This document shows, piece by piece, positions 35,177 to 45,214 of a stretch of DNA of 64,000 nt. Origin of the DNA: Klebsiella huaxiensis (GTDB lineage: Bacteria > Pseudomonadota > Gammaproteobacteria > Enterobacterales > Enterobacteriaceae); contig NZ_CP036175.1 in NCBI RefSeq assembly GCF_003261575.2, positions 4,712,001-4,776,000 on the forward strand, in the 5' to 3' direction. Below the pieces are notes generated by a model. That model was not told where the DNA came from and did not search any database. It saw only the letters and a list, made by a program, of their open reading frames with translations. Position 1 is the stretch's first letter. Every line of letters starts with the position of its first letter. Position numbers and translations under genes: made by a program.

Positions 35177-37691
35177 TATTTTTATCTTCCAAAACAACTC
35201 CGGCATAGGTCCTCAGCCCGCTGCACACCACGTCGCCGACCCAAACCGCGCCACGCGCCTGATTCAGATCCAGCTCCACTTCACAACGCTGGTCTGAGCC
35301 GTAGCTGAAGTCGATGGTCGGGAATTTCTTATCTATATCCATGATGAACTCGCCTTTTTCATCCGTGCGGGTACGCCCAATGTGGTTGCTGATGCTAGCG
35401 TTGGCCAATAACGTGCCGTCCTCCGCGCGGATGCGCCCGGAGACGGTTACCATTTGCTTCACTTCCGGTTCAATCACCGCCACGTTGCCTGGATAGAGCG
35501 TCAGCCGGCTTTTACGCCCGCTCACGATGTCGTAACTGTCGAGCGAGTTTTTACTGTTCTGTAGTTCCACTTCATACCGGCCATACGGTGATAGCGGCAG
35601 ATAGTTATGCTTTCCGGAGAGTTGAAAGAATCGCCCGTTAACCTTCGCGCTTAGCTGGCCGTCATCCTCCAGACCGGTATTTAAGATCAGCCCGGCATTG
35701 CCTTCGCTCATTCCGCTGGCCGCAATGTTTTTTCCCTGCCAGCCTATGCTGCCGCTGGCGTTCAGGTTGGTATTCACATAACCATCCGCGCCGCTGTTCA
35801 CATTCAGCGAGCCGTTAGCATAACGCGTCTCAAACTGCGCATAGGCACCGCCGCTGAGCGTTTTGTCATCGCCGGTGTTGCCAGAAATCGCCCGTGAGAC
35901 GTTGGCGCCGATGGTGCGGATCGGACCTTTATCAAAGCGCTTGCGCGCTGACAAGTTGGCTGTCGAATAGCCATTCTGGTGCGATATCCCACCGCTAATC
36001 CAATTACCGAGCGGCAGAGACAGGTCAAGCGCGATATATTTACCGGTATTGTTGTTATAACCTGAATTATTAAAACGCTGGATGCCCGCACGCAGTCCCA
36101 ATGAACCAAAAGCACCACTGTAAATATTCTGGTAATAATCCGCCGTATAGTAATGACTATTATTCTGGCGATCATCGTTATAACTCATACTGAAGGTTCC
36201 CAGTTTTGACCATAGAGAACTCAGATTTAACGATCCACCGATAGCCCGGTTATCAGCATCGCTGCGCCGCAGCGTATCACCAACCGACGTTTTTTCCTGG
36301 TTAACCCAGACAGAGCTGAAACCACCGGGGAGCGTAGCGCTAACGCTGCCAATGCTGCTCCAGGAGCCATCGCTGGCCATCATGTTCTGCATATTGATGC
36401 TAATCGCACTGGTCAGCGGTAGGCTAAACCGCGTTTCTCCCACGCCAGTGGTGTCATAGCTGTAGCCTGATGCAGCCCAGGTGAGGGTATTCAACGATCC
36501 CGATGCCGAAACGCCCGCCAGCCAGCTATCTTTCGCGGGCTGCGCTTTTCTGCCGCCCTGCGACCAGCGGTCCATATGGAAGCTGCCGCCCCAGAATTGC
36601 CAGGCCAGAGGCGCTCCGGCTCCGCGTCCCCGACTGAACAATTTATTGACCCGCTGAGTGCGCTTACTCACTGAGCGACCATTAACAATGACTTCTACGT
36701 CAATGTCGTAAATCCCGTACGGTAGCCCGCGCGTATCCACTTCATGGTTACCCATTGCGAAGTTCTGTACGCTCAGCAACCGCCCGTCGCGCGACAGATG
36801 CACTTCGCCCGCCGCAGATAAAAAGGCTACCACCGGCGTCGCCGATTGGGTGTTATCAAAGACCGTCGAACTGGCCTGATTACCCCACGAAGCACCGTAA
36901 ATTTTCCCCGCCGAAATGGCGGTCATTGGCCCCAGCGATTGCAGGTTCCAGGTATCCAGCATCCCGCCAGCAAAACGGTGACCGGAAAAATCCCGCTCAT
37001 ACATCGCTTTATACAACTGATTGTTCTGGTTGCGGGTCCCGGCACCGTAAATCGACCCATCAATCGCGATATGGTGTTCGCGTAAAGCGCTCATGCTATT
37101 GAGCGACAAATAGCTGGAGGTGTTATCACCGCCGTTACGCATCTGGTTGTTATACACTCCGAGGTTATAGTTAAGGGTGCTGCTGATCTTGTTGACGCTG
37201 GACTGGCCGATATCCTCACTACGAGTGCGCAGTACGGTACCCAGCGCTTCTTTTTTCACCACCAGCTGTAACAGCAGGCGGCGCAGGTCGAACTGTAGCC
37301 GGGCATCAGGCGTCAGGATAATACGCAGTTCGTCGCTGAAGGGAGCGTCGGCTATCTCAGCAAGTAACTGCCGGGTAGTCGCATTAAGTGAGGCATTTTC
37401 TTCTTTTTCTTCCAGTTGAATCTGGCGGATCCGCAGAGAATCATTATCCAGCCAGATAAAGGCGCTACCAAGCCGCTGGTCATTCTGGGTGCCGGAGCTA
37501 CCTTCGAGGTGGGTAAACAATGGAACGCTCATCCCATTACGCAGCGCCAGACCAAAGGCCTGGGGAATAATCACACCACCAATCTGACGTGCCGGTTTAG
37601 AGGCCGCGTCAACACAGAAAGGAATTGAAACAATAACAAAACCGGAGGCAAGGATCGTTCGCAGGCCAGAGGCGTTCCAAAGTGAGGGCAT
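35166..37691 (-). CDS. ecpC: Pilus outer-membrane usher EcpC, copy 2
   Basis: An 841-residue usher, the same length as E. coli EcpC, with a signal peptide and long beta-barrel region. Blocks such as RSEDIGQSSVN, YERDFAGHRFAGG-like, LGPMTAISAGKIYG and VEPEVKQMVTVSGRIRAEDGTLLAN are kept. It secretes and polymerises EcpA/EcpD. It is about four-fifths identical to copy 1 by eye, with many synonymous differences, so the duplication is not recent. It follows ecpB by about 25 nt. Confidence 0.93.
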   Translation of the reverse strand: MPSLWNASGLRTILASGFVIVSIPFCVDAASKPARQIGGVIIPQAFGLALRNGMSVPLFTHLEGSSGTQNDQRLGSAFIWLDNDSLRIRQIQLEEKEENASLNATTRQLLAEIADAPFSDELRIILTPDARLQFDLRRLLLQLVVKKEALGTVLRTRSEDIGQSSVNKISSTLNYNLGVYNNQMRNGGDNTSSYLSLNSMSALREHHIAIDGSIYGAGTRNQNNQLYKAMYERDFSGHRFAGGMLDTWNLQSLGPMTAISAGKIYGASWGNQASSTVFDNTQSATPVVAFLSAAGEVHLSRDGRLLSVQNFAMGNHEVDTRGLPYGIYDIDVEVIVNGRSVSKRTQRVNKLFSRGRGAGAPLAWQFWGGSFHMDRWSQGGRKAQPAKDSWLAGVSASGSLNTLTWAASGYSYDTTGVGETRFSLPLTSAISINMQNMMASDGSWSSIGSVSATLPGGFSSVWVNQEKTSVGDTLRRSDADNRAIGGSLNLSSLWSKLGTFSMSYNDDRQNNSHYYTADYYQNIYSGAFGSLGLRAGIQRFNNSGYNNNTGKYIALDLSLPLGNWISGGISHQNGYSTANLSARKRFDKGPIRTIGANVSRAISGNTGDDKTLSGGAYAQFETRYANGSLNVNSGADGYVNTNLNASGSIGWQGKNIAASGMSEGNAGLILNTGLEDDGQLSAKVNGRFFQLSGKHNYLPLSPYGRYEVELQNSKNSLDSYDIVSGRKSRLTLYPGNVAVIEPEVKQMVTVSGRIRAEDGTLLANASISNHIGRTRTDEKGEFIMDIDKKFPTIDFSYGSDQRCEVELDLNQARGAVWVGDVVCSGLRTYAGVVLEDKNNES

Positions 37692-37716
37692 ATCCTTATC
37701 CCGTTTCTATAACCTA

Positions 37717-38385
37717 TTATTTTACGGGCACAAACTGCTCGCCCTGCCAGAGCGCAACTCGCCCTTTTTTATCCGCAACATTGACGCGGGTAAAACGACG
37801 ATTCTCTCCCGGCATCAGGTAGTAATTCTCTTTGCACTCTTTACCGTCAGCTGACTTCAGGCACGGGCCGTAGGCAAGAATGCGTAACGTGGCATTGCCC
37901 GTATTCACCAGCTTTCCGTCGCTGTACTGATAGCGGAAATTCACCTTGCGCGGGGCAACCACCAGAATGGTACCAATGCGGGCTGAAGCGGTGGCCACCG
38001 CAGTACGGGTACCGCCGTTGCGCTGGGCATCGCTTAAGGCCTGGTCGAACCAGACGATGCGGTAATAGCGCTCTTTTTCATCCATCGGACCTTTATAGAA
38101 AAAACGAATCGATTCGCTGGATTGCGCCGGCAGCAGAAGGCTGGCAGGAGTCAGTAAAAGCTCTTCTTTGCTCTCCATCGGGATGACTTTTCCACCTTCC
38201 TGCGGCGTCGTCAGGCGTTCAACATGAATATTGATCAGTCTCCCGCTGTCGGTGGGATTTTTAATTTCTTTACTCAGCACGCTGGCTTCGCTGTTGATAA
38301 ACGAAGAGATATCACCGACGTCAAGCGCCATAGCCGGCGAAATTACGCAGAGCAACAGGCCAGCGGCCAGAATGTGATTTTTCAT
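37717..38385 (-). CDS. ecpB: Pilus chaperone EcpB, copy 2
   Basis: A 222-residue periplasmic chaperone with signal peptide ending AMA-LDV. It contains ESIRFFYKGPMDEKERYYRIVWF and IGTILVVAPRKVNFRYQY, the donor-strand chaperone blocks. The length equals E. coli EcpB. It lies 60 nt after ecpA across a conserved stem-loop. Confidence 0.93.
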   Translation of the reverse strand: MKNHILAAGLLLCVISPAMALDVGDISSFINSEASVLSKEIKNPTDSGRLINIHVERLTTPQEGGKVIPMESKEELLLTPASLLLPAQSSESIRFFYKGPMDEKERYYRIVWFDQALSDAQRNGGTRTAVATASARIGTILVVAPRKVNFRYQYSDGKLVNTGNATLRILAYGPCLKSADGKECKENYYLMPGENRRFTRVNVADKKGRVALWQGEQFVPVK

Positions 38386-38407
38386 ATGAATTCAGTCCGT
38401 GAAATAA

Positions 38408-38429
38408 GGCAGGGAGAAATCTCCCTGCC
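38408..38429 (-). promoter_or_regulatory. Stem-loop between ecpA and ecpB, copy 2
   Basis: GGCAGGGAGA and TCTCCCTGCC form a 10-bp stem with a 2-nt formal loop (A-A). It sits in a block identical to the copy-1 sequence at 45863-45947. It may stabilise the ecpA message or attenuate downstream genes so that the pilin is made in excess. Confidence 0.6.
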
Positions 38430-38445
38430 AGGTACGTCGAGAGGA

Positions 38446-39033
38446 TCAGATGGTCCAGGTTGCATCGAACTGAACGCTGACGTCGCCGCTCCAGATACCT
38501 TCCGGCAGCGTGCTGTAGTCAGTGACCGCCGTGGTGCCGTTAGTGGTACCCTCGATGATGGAGAAGGTGAAGAGCTCCTGCGCACTGGTACGACCAGCTT
38601 GATTATAACCAGTAGACAACGCGCTGAGGTTGCCGCCAAGAATGCCAGCCGCAGTATCGATCATCTTGGTGTCGGTGGTTTTATCAACAGCAACACCGTT
38701 GTAAGACACGCCCACGCTCAGGGTAGAACCGGAGGTGTCCAACTGGGTCAGGGTGTTGGTCAGCAGACGAGAAGTCAGCTTAAACCCGGTTGCAGTTGTG
38801 TCGCCTGCAACGGTAACGTCAAACAGGCCTTTCTGGGTGTTAAAGCCTTTAATACCTTCTGCGTACTGAAACGACAGGCTACCCAGCGGAGTCACAACCA
38901 GCTTGCTGGTGGTGTCTTTTTTCGCTGTAGCGGACCAGGTCGCAACAGCCTGCGCGGTTGTATCAACTGCGTGTGCAACGCCCATACCAGAGAATGCTGC
39001 TACCAGAGCAACGGCAATAATTTTCTTATTCAT
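38446..39033 (-). CDS. ecpA: Major pilin EcpA, copy 2
   Basis: A 195-residue major subunit of the common pilus with signal peptide ending AHA-VDT. The mature protein is close to copy 1 (TAQAVATWSATAKKDTTSKLVVTPLGSL shared) and ends SGDVSVQFDATWTI. Differences cluster in the middle and around SIIEGTTNGTTAV. It is expected to form the shaft. Confidence 0.95.
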   Translation of the reverse strand: MNKKIIAVALVAAFSGMGVAHAVDTTAQAVATWSATAKKDTTSKLVVTPLGSLSFQYAEGIKGFNTQKGLFDVTVAGDTTATGFKLTSRLLTNTLTQLDTSGSTLSVGVSYNGVAVDKTTDTKMIDTAAGILGGNLSALSTGYNQAGRTSAQELFTFSIIEGTTNGTTAVTDYSTLPEGIWSGDVSVQFDATWTI

Positions 39034-39138
39034 AACATTTCATCCTGATTTGATATTAAGGGCATAATGCCCACATCCATGCGTATTAATCATTAATACG
39101 CTAATTCAATAACAACGGTAAAATTAGTTTCTAAAATA

Positions 39139-39681
39139 TTAAATGGCTATTCGATTTATCTTTGAATACAGCTTTACTTCAGCATTACGCTGATGGGCAT
39201 ATACCGTTTTCACACTACAATTTTCTATTCTGGCAATAGATTTAGGCTGCATACCCTGCGCAAGAAGACCAATAATCTGCATCTCTTTTTTAGTCACTTT
39301 ACCTTTCTTAATATCCGAGCGCAAAAAGCGGCCATTTATCACCCGGGATAATTCATCGCGAACATTGCGTAGCGAATCCGCATAAACCACGCCTCTGACC
39401 TGGCTATTGAAATACCAGTAATTAGCCAGTGCCTCTAACCGAGTGGCGGCAATTAATACCACCTGTTTTTTCTCTGTTTGCCTCAACCATTGACGCTCAT
39501 GGCTGATAAAGTGGCACATAAACTTTGGGCTGATATTAATAAATATAAAATCATCCTGTATAGTTTCCAGGGAAGGGTAAATTAGCTCTCTGATTTCAAA
39601 AATAATCTCGGATAATCCATCAACAAAATAACGGTCCTCCTGCGGCCAAATGCATAACCGTAAACCTGATTGATAGTCCAT
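39139..39681 (-). CDS. ecpR: LuxR-type pilus regulator EcpR, copy 2
   Basis: A 180-residue EcpR/MatA-type regulator with C-terminal helix-turn-helix (KVTKKEMQIIGLLAQGMQPKSIARIENCSVKTVYAHQRNAEVKLYSK). It is shorter than the 196-residue E. coli form only at the N-terminus. E. coli EcpR activates its own operon by relieving H-NS silencing. It differs from copy 1 at many positions, so the two regulators may respond differently or cross-act. Confidence 0.92.
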   Translation of the reverse strand: MDYQSGLRLCIWPQEDRYFVDGLSEIIFEIRELIYPSLETIQDDFIFINISPKFMCHFISHERQWLRQTEKKQVVLIAATRLEALANYWYFNSQVRGVVYADSLRNVRDELSRVINGRFLRSDIKKGKVTKKEMQIIGLLAQGMQPKSIARIENCSVKTVYAHQRNAEVKLYSKINRIAI

Positions 39682-40357
39682 ATATCACGCATTCCTCCTC
39701 CATGATCCTACCGATTTCCCTAACGCTAAAATGGGGCAGGGAGTGGTTTCCCTCACTCCTCAGCAAATAGCCAAATATACACAGAAAAATAATCTATAAT
39801 GTGCATAAATCAAAATAAAACATAAACACAATGAATATTTACAGAATTAAGAAATGAAATATCCCTTCTGCGCTTAAGAATTTATGTGTTTAATTAACAT
39901 GAGTCAACATGAAGGAAGGGTAAAATCTAAATTCACATACCAAACATTAAAACAGCTAAAATAAAATAACAAAAAAACGTTAGAGATATTTAATTTTAAA
40001 AAATAAAAAACGAATAAAAACAATAAGTATCAATAAGATAAACAAAAACAGTCAAATGAAAAAATTCTCAATTCACTCTACCCAGGAATTTTCCCGAAAT
40101 TCATTAGGAATTCCCTTAGGAATAATGGAATAAATACAAAAAATAAATAATACAGAAGAAAATAAAAGTCATTGTGAATTATTTACTGATGGAATATTAT
40201 ATATATTCGGGATACAAAAACGTCACTTCATAACATTCATAAAAAGGCGGGATTTGAGGATAATGGCTGCATAAAAAAACAAACAAAGGAACATCATAAA
40301 GCGAAGACAGATCATTTTAAGTTATGCATTAACTCACTTTTACCTGCGTGTTCCCGG
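39682..40357. other. AT-rich upstream region of ecp operon 2
   Basis: Nearly 680 bp without genes and with strong A/T bias, carrying the TTCCT pair at 40084. It should contain the operon promoter and H-NS binding sites. No other feature was recognised. Confidence 0.6.
40084..40110 (-). promoter_or_regulatory. Candidate EcpR-binding TTCCT boxes (TTCCT-N17-TTCCT)
   Basis: On the minus strand two TTCCT pentamers are spaced by exactly 17 nt; a third lies at 40118-40122. EcpR of E. coli is reported to bind TTCCT boxes located far upstream of the ecp promoter, and these sit about 400 nt before ecpR copy 2. Confidence 0.55.
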
Positions 40358-41062
40358 TTACTTCACCGGGCAATCGTCAGTCATTTTAATAAACTTATCG
40401 TTATAGATGATGTAGTGGTTCCCCGGCTGGCGCAGTGTAGCCTGGCGGACAACGTCGCCGGGCCGTAAGTACCATGCATCCCCCTCCTCTTCCGTCGTGT
40501 CACATCCGGGCTTGATCAGCAGCTTAAACCAGGTGTTGCCGGTATTGCTGACGGTACCGGCGGCACGATCGTAAACCCATTTGAAATTAACCTGGCGCGG
40601 TCGAACGACCAAAATGGTGTCCATCACCACCACCGGCTCCATGCTGACCTCGGTACCGCCGGGATTGCGCATCACATAATTACGGGGGGGGATTTCACGA
40701 AATGAAACCCGATAGTAGCGTTCGCGGTTATCTTTCGGCCCGTGGTAGTAAAACTTAAAATATTCGCTCTCGCCTGCCTGCAACGTCAGCTGACGTGGGG
40801 CAAACAGCAGTTCGCCGTCAGCAGGACGCGAGCGCACTTCCTTACCGCCAGGACGGTCAATAGCCACGATTGAAACGCGGTATAGACGCGCGCTCTTGTT
40901 ATTATTTATCACCCGTTTAGCGGCAAATTCTGCGTCTGCCGCCAGTGAAAAAGTTAAGTTGCCGACGGAGATAGCCTGCGCCGCTGAGGATGCCCACAGC
41001 GCCAGCAGGCAAAAGGCTGTTGGCAGCCAATTAATTAATGTTACGCCACGTTGCCTGGACAT
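40358..41062 (-). CDS. ecpE: Pilus chaperone EcpE, copy 1
   Basis: A 234-residue chaperone, MSRQRGVT start, signal peptide ending AQA-ISV. It is very close to E. coli EcpE (FKFYYHGPKDNRERYYRVSFREIP; LLIKPGCDTTEEEGDAWYLRPGDVV). The start at 41062 follows AGGAGAG; an upstream Met is not supported by the family. It overlaps ecpD by 32 nt. Last gene of operon 1. Confidence 0.94.
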   Translation of the reverse strand: MSRQRGVTLINWLPTAFCLLALWASSAAQAISVGNLTFSLAADAEFAAKRVINNNKSARLYRVSIVAIDRPGGKEVRSRPADGELLFAPRQLTLQAGESEYFKFYYHGPKDNRERYYRVSFREIPPRNYVMRNPGGTEVSMEPVVVMDTILVVRPRQVNFKWVYDRAAGTVSNTGNTWFKLLIKPGCDTTEEEGDAWYLRPGDVVRQATLRQPGNHYIIYNDKFIKMTDDCPVK

Positions 41063-42674
41063 GAATCTCTCCTGAAGCACTCACCTCACCAAACCAGCCG
41101 TTATCATCCACCGTGCGCAGCGATATATCGTTATTCATCGGAATGGAAAACTTCACCGTTGTTTTATCCATCTGTCCCGTATCGCCGGAAATATCGGTCC
41201 AGGGGGTTGTTAACCATAGCGCATCGGTCATATCGCGCCAGGTATCATCGCACCCGGCATCATAAGTTTTGGTGGTTCCTGCCTGGGTAAGAAATGCCAG
41301 TGTCGCCGGGAACGGCACTTTCGACGTCCCGTCCGGGGAACTAAAAATACAGTATGAACGCCCGCCAATAACCTGTGCCGGACCAGTCACTTTAATTAGC
41401 ACTTCATCGGCGGCGGTTTTACCGCTGGTAGTAACAATATAGCCGAAATCCAGCGACGGTTCGCTGCTGCCTACATAGCCCTCGCGCGTCGGCGCAGAGA
41501 TGTACTCATCGGAAATAATGCTGATACTGAAATCGCGCGGTTTAATTATCAGCGTATTGGAGGTGGAAAACTCATACCACCCTGACTCTGGCGAGGTGGT
41601 GTTATAGAAACGGAAATTAAACAGATCTTTCGTATTAACATCGCTAATCCCCAGCGCCACCATCTGCTTAAAAAAGTTACTCGAGAAGAATACATAAACA
41701 GAATCAGATGATTTCATCTCATTGAACGTATAGTACTGGGCTATGCCGCTAACCGGCTTCCATGAATTACCGTCCAGGCTGAACTGCATATCATAGCTAC
41801 CCACCGCAGAAGCCAGCGACGAGTTGCTGATCGCCGGGAAAATATGGATAGAGGTATTACTCAGGCCGTTGGTTTGCAAATTGTAATTCACCATTTTGCA
41901 GCTCAGGCCGGAACGGGTTCCGATAGTCTGCGTCCTGCAGTCTGCATTGCCCTCCCCCAGCGTTGGCACGCCATCACTATTGATAAACACTTCCGCCAGC
42001 GCATGAGTATTAATTAGCTTCAGGTTTGCGGCCTTGGTATGAGTGACATTACGCACATACCAGTAGCCTGAAGCCTGATCTTTACAGCGTTCGCCGTTGC
42101 TGGCGTTATAGCTGACGGAAGTCATACAGGAGTTAATGGTCATGGAGAAACTGCTGCCTACCGACATCTGTTGCAGATACTGGTAGAAAGAGTCAGACAT
42201 CATGCCGTGCATCCACTTTTGCCCGCCAGTTGTCACCGTCGCGCCATAGAAACCGCTGGCATCGCTGGTTTGCGGCAGGATCAGACTGGTCGCCATATCG
42301 CAGCCCGCATACCAGTTGATACAACGCAGACCGAGTAAGGGATGAGAAGCCGGCGAGTTATCCAGCCACATATCGAAGAACCAGTTAGCATACAGCCCGG
42401 TGTTATAACCGTTGTCGATATAGCCCAGACTCTGCTGATAGATGGTGCCCGAGCCGTTATATTTCAGCCCGGTCCAGCGGTTCGCCCCGGTCATTCGCGG
42501 ATCTAACGCGCCTCCGGGGGTGACAAAGAAGTTATCGTCCGAGTTGTTTTCCACAAACACAAACTGCATGGCCGCCGCATCAGGCCAAGTGGTTTTTGTT
42601 ATCGCCGCGTTAACCCGCATCACACATAGCGCCGCCGTTAACATCACAAAATATGCCAGCCACTTAGCTTTCAT
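41031..42674 (-). CDS. ecpD: Pilus tip adhesin EcpD, copy 1
   Basis: A 547-residue protein, the same length as E. coli EcpD and very close to it throughout (FVFVENNSDDNFFVTPGGALDPR; GSGTIYQQSLGYIDNGYNTG). The start MKAKWL follows AGGAGAAGGT and overlaps the usher stop by 11 nt. This is the conserved orthologue; copies 2 and 3 are the divergent paralogues. Confidence 0.95.
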   Translation of the reverse strand: MKAKWLAYFVMLTAALCVMRVNAAITKTTWPDAAAMQFVFVENNSDDNFFVTPGGALDPRMTGANRWTGLKYNGSGTIYQQSLGYIDNGYNTGLYANWFFDMWLDNSPASHPLLGLRCINWYAGCDMATSLILPQTSDASGFYGATVTTGGQKWMHGMMSDSFYQYLQQMSVGSSFSMTINSCMTSVSYNASNGERCKDQASGYWYVRNVTHTKAANLKLINTHALAEVFINSDGVPTLGEGNADCRTQTIGTRSGLSCKMVNYNLQTNGLSNTSIHIFPAISNSSLASAVGSYDMQFSLDGNSWKPVSGIAQYYTFNEMKSSDSVYVFFSSNFFKQMVALGISDVNTKDLFNFRFYNTTSPESGWYEFSTSNTLIIKPRDFSISIISDEYISAPTREGYVGSSEPSLDFGYIVTTSGKTAADEVLIKVTGPAQVIGGRSYCIFSSPDGTSKVPFPATLAFLTQAGTTKTYDAGCDDTWRDMTDALWLTTPWTDISGDTGQMDKTTVKFSIPMNNDISLRTVDDNGWFGEVSASGEIHVQATWRNIN

Positions 42675-45189
42675 TACCTTCTCCTGTCGGCTGCACGCTG
42701 GCATAGGTCGCAAGGCCGCTGCAAACCACATCGCCCACCCACACCGCGCCGCGCGCCTGGCTTAACTCCAGCGCCACTTCACAGCTCTGGTTTTTACCGT
42801 AACTGAAATCAATGGTCGGGTATTTTTTATCCACGTCCATCACAAATTCACCCTTCTCATCGGTACGGGTTCGCCCGATATGATTATTAATGCGGGCATT
42901 TGCCAGCAACGTGCCGTCTTCTGCGCGAATACGTCCGGAAACGGTCACCATCTGCTTCACTTCCGGCTCAATGACCGCCACGTTTCCCGGGTACAGGGTT
43001 AGCTGGCTCTTACGCCCGGTGACGATGTCGTAGCTGTCAAGCGAGTTTTTACTGTTTTGCAACTCAACTTCATAACGGTTGTACGGCGACAACGGCAGAT
43101 AATTACGCTTGCCGGAAAGCTGCACGATCCGCCCGTTAACCTTAGCGCTCAGCTTGCCGTCATCCTCAAGACCGGTATTGAAAATCACCCCGGCGTTGCC
43201 GTCGGTGCGCCCGCTGGCGGCGATATTTTTCCCCTGCCAGCCGACGCTGCCGTTGGCGGTCAGGTTGGTGTTCACATAGCCGTCCGCGCCGCTGTTCACG
43301 TTCAGCGTACCGGTGGAATAACGGGTATCAAACTGCGCATAGGCGCCACCGCTGAGGGTTTTGTCATCGCCGGTATCGCCGGAAATCGCCCGTGAGATAT
43401 TGGCACCAATGGTACGAATGCTGCCTTCATCAAACTGTTTACGCGCCGACAGGTTAGCCATGGTGTAACCGTTCTGGTGCGTCATCCCGGCGCTGAACCA
43501 GTTGCCGAGCGGCAGCGAAAAGTCGAGCGCAATGTATTTCCCGGTATTCGCGCTGCTGTCGCCGTTATTAAAACGCTGGATCCCCGCACGCAGCCCCATT
43601 GATCCCCACGCTCCGGTATAGAGCGTCTGGTAATAATCTGCGGTGTAGTAATGGCTGTTATAGCGGCGATCATCGTTATAGCTGATGCTAAACGTTCCCA
43701 GTTTTGACCAGAGTGAATTCAGGTTCAGCGTACCGCCAATTGCCCGGTTATCAGCATTACTGCGTCGCAGCTTATCGCCGATTTGAGTTTTCTCCTGGTT
43801 GATCCAGACCGAACTGAACCCGCCGGGCAGCGTGGCGCTGATGCTGCCGATGCTGCTCCATGAATTATCGCTGGCCAGCATATTTTGCAGATTCACATTG
43901 ATAGATTCAGTGAGCGGCAGCGTCAGACGGGTTTCGGCAACCGCGTTGTTATCATAGCCGTAGCCGGTCGCCGCCCAGCTGAAGGTACTGACCGAACCCG
44001 AGGCCGAAGCTCCTGCCAGCCAGCTGTCTTTGGCCGGGAGCGTCTTTTTACCGCTTTCGGACCAGCGGTCCATATGGAAGCTGCCACCCCAGAACTGCCA
44101 TGCCAGCGGCGCTCCTGCACCTCGCCCACGGCTGAACAGTTTATTCACTCTCTGGGTTCGTTTGCTAACTACCCGACCATTCACAATCACTTCAACGTCA
44201 ACATCGTAAATCCCGTATGGCAGGCCACGCGTATCCACCTCGTGGTTACCCATGGCAAAGTTCTGCACGCTCACCAGCCGTCCCTCGCGGGTAAGATGAA
44301 CTTCCCCAGCGGCGGGTAAAAAGGCAACCACAGGGGTGGCCGACTGGGTGTTATCAAACACCGTCGAACTGGCCTGGTTGCCCCATGAAGCCCCGTAGAT
44401 CTTCCCTGCTGAAATAGCCGTCATTGGGCCAAGCGATTGCAGGTTCCAGGTATCGAGCATCCCGCCAGCAAAGCGGTGACCGGCGAAATCGCGCTCGTAC
44501 ATCGCCTTGTAAACTTCGCTGTCCTGGCTGCTGGAGCCAATGCCGTACAGCGAGCCGTCCAGCACAACGTGATGTTCGCGCAGCGCGGTGACATTGTTCA
44601 GCGACAAATAACTGGAGGTGTTGTTGCCGCCATTGCGCATCTGGTTGTTATAAACGCCGAGGTTATAGTTCAGGGTGCTGCTGACGGTGTTAACGCTGGA
44701 CTGACCAATATCCTCACTACGAGAACGCAGCACGGTACCCAGTGCCTCTTTTTTCACCACCAGCTGCAGCAGCAGCTGGCGCAGACTAAGTTCCAGCTGC
44801 GCGTCATCGGTCAGATTGATTTTAAGGTCTTTGCTGAAGGCTTCATTCGCCAGCGAAGTCAGCTGCTTTCGGGTTTGTTCACTCACGGTCGCATTGCTGT
44901 CGCTTTCTTCCAGCTGAATCTGCCGCACGCGCAGAACGCCATTATCCAGCCAGATAAAGGCGTTACCAATTCTTTGATCGTCCTGAGAACCGGTGCTGCT
45001 TTCAAGGTGGATAAACAACGGGATGCTCATCCCGTCCTGCAAAGCCTGACTGAAAGCCTGGGGAATAATCACGCCGCCGATTTGTTGTACTTTATCGGCT
45101 GCGGCGGTGGCGCTGAGCGGAACCAGCAAAATGACCATGCCGGAGGCAAGGAGTTTTTTTAATCCTGGGGAGATCCCTGGTAGAGGCAT
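42664..45189 (-). CDS. ecpC: Pilus outer-membrane usher EcpC, copy 1
   Basis: An 841-residue usher with signal peptide (cleaved near ATA-AADK) followed by QQIGGVIIPQAFSQALQDGMS, as in E. coli EcpC. It forms the outer-membrane assembly platform for EcpA and EcpD. No frameshift or in-frame stop is present, so operon 1 looks functional. Confidence 0.95.
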   Translation of the reverse strand: MPLPGISPGLKKLLASGMVILLVPLSATAAADKVQQIGGVIIPQAFSQALQDGMSIPLFIHLESSTGSQDDQRIGNAFIWLDNGVLRVRQIQLEESDSNATVSEQTRKQLTSLANEAFSKDLKINLTDDAQLELSLRQLLLQLVVKKEALGTVLRSRSEDIGQSSVNTVSSTLNYNLGVYNNQMRNGGNNTSSYLSLNNVTALREHHVVLDGSLYGIGSSSQDSEVYKAMYERDFAGHRFAGGMLDTWNLQSLGPMTAISAGKIYGASWGNQASSTVFDNTQSATPVVAFLPAAGEVHLTREGRLVSVQNFAMGNHEVDTRGLPYGIYDVDVEVIVNGRVVSKRTQRVNKLFSRGRGAGAPLAWQFWGGSFHMDRWSESGKKTLPAKDSWLAGASASGSVSTFSWAATGYGYDNNAVAETRLTLPLTESINVNLQNMLASDNSWSSIGSISATLPGGFSSVWINQEKTQIGDKLRRSNADNRAIGGTLNLNSLWSKLGTFSISYNDDRRYNSHYYTADYYQTLYTGAWGSMGLRAGIQRFNNGDSSANTGKYIALDFSLPLGNWFSAGMTHQNGYTMANLSARKQFDEGSIRTIGANISRAISGDTGDDKTLSGGAYAQFDTRYSTGTLNVNSGADGYVNTNLTANGSVGWQGKNIAASGRTDGNAGVIFNTGLEDDGKLSAKVNGRIVQLSGKRNYLPLSPYNRYEVELQNSKNSLDSYDIVTGRKSQLTLYPGNVAVIEPEVKQMVTVSGRIRAEDGTLLANARINNHIGRTRTDEKGEFVMDVDKKYPTIDFSYGKNQSCEVALELSQARGAVWVGDVVCSGLATYASVQPTGEGNES

Positions 45190-45214
45190 AGTCTTGATCC
45201 GTCAGCACAAATGT

